In this document: in pieces, positions 60,001 to 64,000 of the stretch
How the letters are laid out: each line of letters opens with the position of its first letter
How positions within the stretch are numbered: position 1 is the stretch's first letter
Source of the DNA: Hymenolepis diminuta
Lineage: Eukaryota > Platyhelminthes > Cestoda > Cyclophyllidea > Hymenolepididae
DNA: 64,000 bases
Reading direction: 5' to 3'
Assembly (NCBI GenBank): GCA_900708905.1
Contig: CAADRB010000026.1
Location: forward strand, 705,376 to 769,375
Notes under the pieces: generated by a model
Told to the model about the DNA's origin: nothing
Databases searched by the model: none
Seen by the model: the letters and a program-made list of their open reading frames with translations, nothing else
Made by a program: the position numbers and the translations under genes

Positions 60001-62447
60001 TTAGAGGGAACCTGGCACTTTATTTACGATAAAAGCGAAGGGTGAGATCAATTTCTATGCATGTGTTTATGTATGTGAAGAACAACGTACAATTATTTAA
60101 TCAATAGAAATTACCCAGCAACCGGGGAACCTAACAATGAAGTGACGAATCAACAGAGGAAAGGCATATAAGGTAGATTTTATGAGAACACAGTTAAAAA
60201 CGTGATTTGAAGAATATCGTATGAAGAAAATGATATTCAGACTAGAAAATACTATTATAGGGGGGAAATCGTAATTTTTCGAAGCCATGAACAGAGTTCG
60301 CAAAATTTGTGAAGGGATATAATTAGAACAAAAGCATATAGGGCTTTCAAACTTGTAAGGAATAATTCTAGAGGTCATATTCGTGGGAATATTCATTCAT
60401 TGATGAGTATCTTCTTTGAATTCGAAAAGATCACACCAAAGGCATCAGAATGGTCTCATTGCTAATCTCTTCTCGAACCTTTGATTTCTCGATTAGTGCT
60501 CATTTATGCTAGTATCTGGAACTGAAGTCTCCTCAAAATTATATGACTGGCTAATTTTTTAACTTCTTACTATCCTTTATCAAAATAATAAGGAACGGTA
60601 TTTTCTTAATGAAGGGACGGCAAAGAGAAGCTTTTCATTCAGTTACAAGCCTTCTCCCTTCTTTCTACTCAGTCCAGGTTATTGTTACCAAAAAGGGTAG
60701 CTGAGATTATGAAAGTGATTATATCTGTGACGGTCGTAACATGTGCAAAAATATTAGTGTTTTATTTCTAACCTCTGAAAGGACGTAAGCCACACCTTAC
60801 ACTGGTAAAGGAAGGGAATTTAAGACCTGTTTTTAAATAATAAGAAAGTCATTCATGGAAAATCAAACCGTTCGATTGCTCATTTCTCCAATAAAAATTC
60901 TACCAAATCTAACGTGTCAACGCTGAGATTTAAGACTTTCATTGACAGTGTAAACGACGCATGACTGTATATCAACCTCGGAATGTGATGAAGTCAAGCG
61001 GGTAATTAGATTATTAGGAAAAAAACAATCCAGACGTTGGAATTTTAAAAAAAGTGAGGAGCTATTGGAAAAAAATAACTAAATGAAAAAAAAATCGTGT
61101 GGAAATACAACACATACGTAAAAAAGGATTAAAAGTGTAGTTTGGCGAAATTAAACCTTGTGAACAAATGGAGTGCAAATCACATTGAAATGAAAGGATT
61201 TCTCTTTCAATTGGAATAGGGGAATTGAGCATGTAGCCCTGCAAACCGACTCGAAAATAATAGAATGCGATTTGGTAAAAGGTAAACAAGGGAAATAAAG
61301 CAAAAGGGTTCCTTTATGATAAAAGTCAAAGGAAAGGCGGAAATGGAAAAACATGCCCGTCTAAAGCAAAAGGCAAATTTATTTGAATTCAATTAAAGTT
61401 ATCGCATGTACGGAAATTCTTGTACGTAGATGACAAGATTTAAAATTGCTCGGACTTCAGTATAGTTAGATTAACACAAAACGGTTTAGCAAAAAGAAGG
61501 ATCCTAATAAATCAATAGCGATAAAGCAGAAAAATAGTTGATTTTAAACGAGTATAAACCAAATAATCGCATCTTCTAAAAATCAAGTTATTGTCGAGTG
61601 TGGGATCTAATAGCTAGAGTTTACAGCAGTTGAATCACTGATAAAAGAAACAAATTTGAAAGAATGAAATAGCGTAACAAATCTTGAATCCACCCCATAA
61701 CAATGCTGCGATAAATTCAGTGTAATACGCACACGACTAATGCGTTAACAAGATACACAGGAACTTATTACCAACTATTGGCCATTAACAAACACTTAGT
61801 TCAATCTGCTTATGATAAAAAAATATTCAGCACGTTTCAGACGTAAACCACCAAACCCAACGCTACGAAGGAATTGGAAGGAGGTTAATCTGACAACCTA
61901 GCAAACCCAGTACAGCAATACTTACAGAACGTGGACCAAGCTAGAATGTCACCCTCAGGCCTCATGATGTGGGAGAAAGTAGTGGCCAGTGTGGCAAGAT
62001 GATCACTTCCCCTCATCTTATGCTTTTTGATCCATCTTTCTACCTTCCATACTCTTACAGACTCTTCACATGTTTCATTTTATAGATAACTAATAAAATG
62101 TCCTTTAATAAATACTTATTTAGACTAAGCTTCGTGCACAACACATGAGAATAGATACATACGGCAATGAGTGCATCTTCTACCACGCGATCCCGATTGA
62201 CACAAATCTTAAAGTAGGGCATTTCAAGGGCAGCATCCAAATTAGAAGTGGCAAAGAGGGCATGAAAGATTGCTCCTTGACGCTCATGCAGCATATTCAG
62301 TCTATTGTCATAGTGTAATTGGGTGATCTTCGTGGTGGTCTGAAGCATGAAGGGTAGTTCCATGAAAGAGAGCTTCTCTGGCCAGCCAGTGGATGAAGAG
62401 GAGGGAGACGAACGCTTTGAACGGAAGTTGGCAAAGTCTTTCTCCAC
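50955..62447 (-). CDS. UBE3A: UBE3A/E6AP-like HECT E3 ubiquitin ligase, 3' part
   Basis: Seven exons in the window (62447-62163, 57983-57839, 57515-57280, 54878-54732, 54659-54504, 52423-52206, 51075-50955) give 435 residues and the stop. The 5' end lies outside. HECT ligases accept ubiquitin from an E2 on a cysteine and pass it to substrates. Seen: the start of the HECT fold with [19 protein letters not shown] and [13 protein letters not shown], the N-lobe ILGLAIYN and DIHFP, the C-lobe [12 protein letters not shown], and the catalytic HTCFN (Cys codon 51056-51054). It ends GFGMF, keeping the phenylalanine four residues from the end that E6AP-type ligases need. The N-lobe blocks resemble UBE3A more than NEDD4- or HERC-type enzymes. 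Phases close throughout. Confidence 0.9.
51076..52205 (-). other. HECT gene intron before the last exon
   Basis: 1130 bp, with an AT-rich TATATA tract near 51830-51860. No other feature recognised. Confidence 0.7.
52206..52423 (-). CDS. UBE3A: HECT gene exon: hinge and C-lobe
   Basis: 72 codons and two bases: [52 protein letters not shown]. The acceptor is TGTCCCTAATAG and the donor ACAG/GTTGGT. Confidence 0.92.
52424..54503 (-). other. HECT gene intron
   Basis: 2080 bp. A stretch near 52940-53030 (AAATGATTGGCTGCCCGATC) may be a worn repeat-D core. No exon was seen. Confidence 0.65.
54504..54659 (-). CDS. UBE3A: HECT gene exon: end of N-lobe
   Basis: 52 codons after a 72 bp intron: [50 protein letters not shown]. 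Matches the conserved FxxGF and PxEIExLLxG blocks. The donor is CAG/GTACGT. Confidence 0.9.
54732..54878 (-). CDS. UBE3A: HECT gene exon: N-lobe, E2-binding region
   Basis: 49 codons: [43 protein letters not shown]. It was too short to show as a clear stand-alone frame and was found by walking from splice site to splice site. The acceptor is TTTTCTTGCAAG and the donor CAG/GTACAT. Confidence 0.88.
54879..57279 (-). other. HECT gene intron
   Basis: 2401 bp. It contains a TATA-rich low-complexity tract at about 56377-56405. No exon or identified repeat. Confidence 0.65.
57280..57515 (-). CDS. UBE3A: HECT gene exon: N-lobe
   Basis: 78 codons after the split glycine. [42 protein letters not shown] and the [12 protein letters not shown] segment. 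The acceptor is TCTATTTTTAG and the donor CAG/GTGAGC. Confidence 0.92.
57516..57838 (-). other. HECT gene intron
   Basis: 323 bp, no feature recognised. Confidence 0.75.
57839..57983 (-). CDS. UBE3A: HECT gene exon: HECT start
   Basis: 48 codons and one base. TTTTTAAACAG acceptor, then [20 protein letters not shown] and [14 protein letters not shown], to FNPDY and a G/GTAATT donor. This is the most family-diagnostic exon. Confidence 0.92.
57984..62162 (-). other. HECT gene large intron
   Basis: 4179 bp. Apart from an exon-like block at 61926-62060 I see nothing coding. Confidence 0.65.
61926..62060 (-). other. Exon-like block inside the HECT intron
   Basis: GC-richer than its surroundings, open in one frame ([14 protein letters not shown], then [19 protein letters not shown]) and ending in a near-consensus TTCT/GTAAGT donor. 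The two flanking HECT exons already join seamlessly, and this block would end in phase 1 before a phase-0 exon, so it cannot be a constitutive exon. It may be a poison exon, an alternative last exon (the frame stops near 61888) or a chance. Confidence 0.3.
62163..62447 (-). CDS. UBE3A: HECT gene, first exon in the window
   Basis: 95 codons from a TTTCTTCTTTAG acceptor to a GCC/GTATGT donor, phase 0. It encodes [28 protein letters not shown] and [13 protein letters not shown], the segment just before the HECT core. It cannot be the first exon because it opens with an acceptor and no ATG. Confidence 0.88.
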
Positions 62448-62450
62448 CTA

Positions 62451-63210
62451 AAGAAGAAATAAAGAATAAAGATAATGAAAAGTTGACAATTAAAAAAAAT
62501 CTAGATCTCTAGTAAAAACAGATTCCAAGAAATCTAATTGCTGCACTTGCTGATTATATAGCAGCCGCTGGCCAAATTTCGATTCATTTTAGCGTAAAAA
62601 CCACGTTAAGCTGAAAGGCTCATCTATTAAAACCTTATTAGTACAAGCCTAGGGGTGTCCGGTAACCGCGAAAGACTTAACCTCACGGAATCCCATGAAA
62701 GTTATCTTAAACAGAAATCAAAAGGAAACAATGAGAAATAAAACATTGAAAAAGTCATGATTAAGTAAGATGAGGAGGAAGACTTTGGTGGGATTAGTAT
62801 ATCCTGGCTAAAAATCCAAATGAGAGGAAGAGAGACGATTTGAATAGAAATTGAGAAGAAAAACAACGAAAGAAAATGAGTGTGTGGTGACTATCCAAAA
62901 AACATGCTTAATGAATGTGGATGGAGAAACTGACAGAATAATTGCTGGGCAGTCATAATAGGCTAAGAAAGCGACATTCAGTCCCTTATATGAGGGGTCT
63001 ATGGTTTTCATTTACGCTAAAGACCAGGATAATCGGAAGCTTCACAAACCCAGTTGCCTATTAAATGGGTATCCGAATACTGCGATAGGGATAGAGATTG
63101 GCCTGGAGATCGCTCTCAAAAATCCCACGATGAAGGTTCAACATTTAAGAAACATTAGAAATCTTACACTGCAATTCCTGAAGGGTAACTCAATGCATTT
63201 TCCAAAATAA
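62451..63210. other. Upstream intron of the HECT gene, no exon seen
   Basis: Presumed intron, since the 62447 exon opens with an acceptor. Open frames on both strands (62808-63011, 63001-63210) match nothing known. Confidence 0.5.
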
Positions 63211-63214
63211 CCCT

Positions 63215-63600
63215 TTAGTCCCATTTTTTATGAAAATACGTTCTTGTGTGCTAATGACTTAAAACCCGTCTACCATGTGTAGGCAAGTTTATTCATTTCC
63301 TTTTTTTCTATAATTGCCTCATTTTACTTAAAAGTACATCTGCTCGTCCTTACCTAAGTGACTCATATAGGCTCTCTGTATTTCAAACCAAACACGCAAT
63401 TGCCAGTTATCCGCTCGTACGATTCCTCCTATTCTCCTCTGTTCCTCATCTCTCTCTTACTTGAATTCCCATCATGGTTTGTTCAATACATTTTGGCCTA
63501 CACAACTCTGTGTTCTATTTTTTTGAGACTGTTGTTTACTGTGATTAGCGATTAACTAGTCATAACTTCTACAATCAAGGTCCGGTCTATTAGTTCCTAC
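63215..63600 (+). repeat. Dispersed repeat C, copy 4
   Basis: TTTATGAAAATACG, AAGTACATCTGCTCGTCCTT, CTGTTCCTCATCTCTCTCTT and ACAATCAAGGTCCGGTCTAT follow the family order. Frames are shifted relative to the other copies. Confidence 0.65.
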
Positions 63601-63869
63601 AGTAATCAGCAGCTTATGTTACTAACATGGTTGAGATGAGATGGCTAAAGTATTGTTAGCAGAGCTCCACAAACTCTGTTCACTCAAAATCAAAAGAAGA
63701 TTTCGATAATAGAAACATTAGAGACAGAAACCTTAAGACGTTGGTCCTAAAAAGATTGGCCAAGAGGTTAAATTATGATTGGTGTCTCTTTCTTCTTCAG
63801 AGTATCGAGGCTTAAGATGTTTAAGTGCTAAGATTAATCAAACCACTATCCGTCACATTTAAACATGTT

Positions 63870-64000
63870 TATCGATTCTCACTTTTTCCTATAACTGTCA
63901 CCTTAAATTTAAAATACGCTGTACTCATATCCGCACGCACCTTAACCCAAGTGACACAAGATAATTTATGTCACACGCAGACGCACATCAGTCATTTAAC
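63870..64000 (+). repeat. Dispersed repeat C, copy 5, cut by window edge
   Basis: CCTATAACTGTCACC, CTGTACTCATATCCGCACGC, CCTTAACCCAAGTGACACAA match the first third of the family. It continues past the right edge. Confidence 0.6.

Noticed and set aside
1..64000. CRISPR array, prokaryotic operon, rRNA gene
   Set aside because: No regularly spaced short repeats, no tightly packed genes and no rRNA-like segment; split genes with GT/AG introns show eukaryotic DNA.

Overview
This is a stretch of AT-rich animal nuclear DNA with long introns and many decayed repeats. Three protein genes can be built exon by exon, with consensus GT/AG junctions and matching phases. They encode a family-31 glycosyltransferase (+ strand), the RNase P/MRP subunit POP1 (- strand) and a UBE3A/E6AP-like HECT ubiquitin ligase (- strand). 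Low GC, kilobase introns beside 70-80 bp introns, Ty3/Gypsy remnants and a divergent glycosyltransferase suggest a parasitic flatworm, most likely a cestode such as a hymenolepidid. The taxon is an inference; no rRNA, mitochondrial or spliced-leader gene is present to confirm it.

Layout. 1-4350: upstream DNA with two dispersed repeats. One of them (element AB) carries a CCAAT / heat-shock element / TATA arrangement. 4351-16214: the glycosyltransferase gene, with a 6 kb first intron and two complete, homologous last exons (14169-14462 and 15927-16214), either of which joins exon 3 in frame. 16215-34000: no host gene recognised. This part holds LTR-retrotransposon wreckage (a retropepsin-like remnant near 19.5-19.8 kb; two integrase remnants and an RNase H remnant in 29.4-32.4 kb) and members of a tRNA-like SINE family. 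34029-36612: a very large, almost perfect inverted repeat (847 bp arms, 890 bp loop). Each arm carries a small three-exon gene-like unit whose last exon runs out of the arm into unrelated sequence. 38280-49430: POP1, seven exons, 755 codons. 50955-62447: the 3' seven exons of the HECT ligase; its 5' part lies beyond the right edge. 63.2-64 kb: further copies of the dispersed repeat seen at 2.5 and 5.5 kb.

The genes do not form a pathway. POP1 acts in tRNA and rRNA processing, the HECT enzyme in ubiquitination, and the glycosyltransferase in Golgi glycan synthesis. POP1 and the HECT gene lie head to tail on one strand, about 1.5 kb apart. The POP1 start codon directly follows a strong splice acceptor, and the glycosyltransferase ATG lies four bases after one, so spliced-leader trans-splicing is possible for both. 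The most unusual items are the giant palindrome with its paired mini-genes, the duplicated alternative last exon, and the inverted, heat-shock-element-bearing repeats around glycosyltransferase exon 1.
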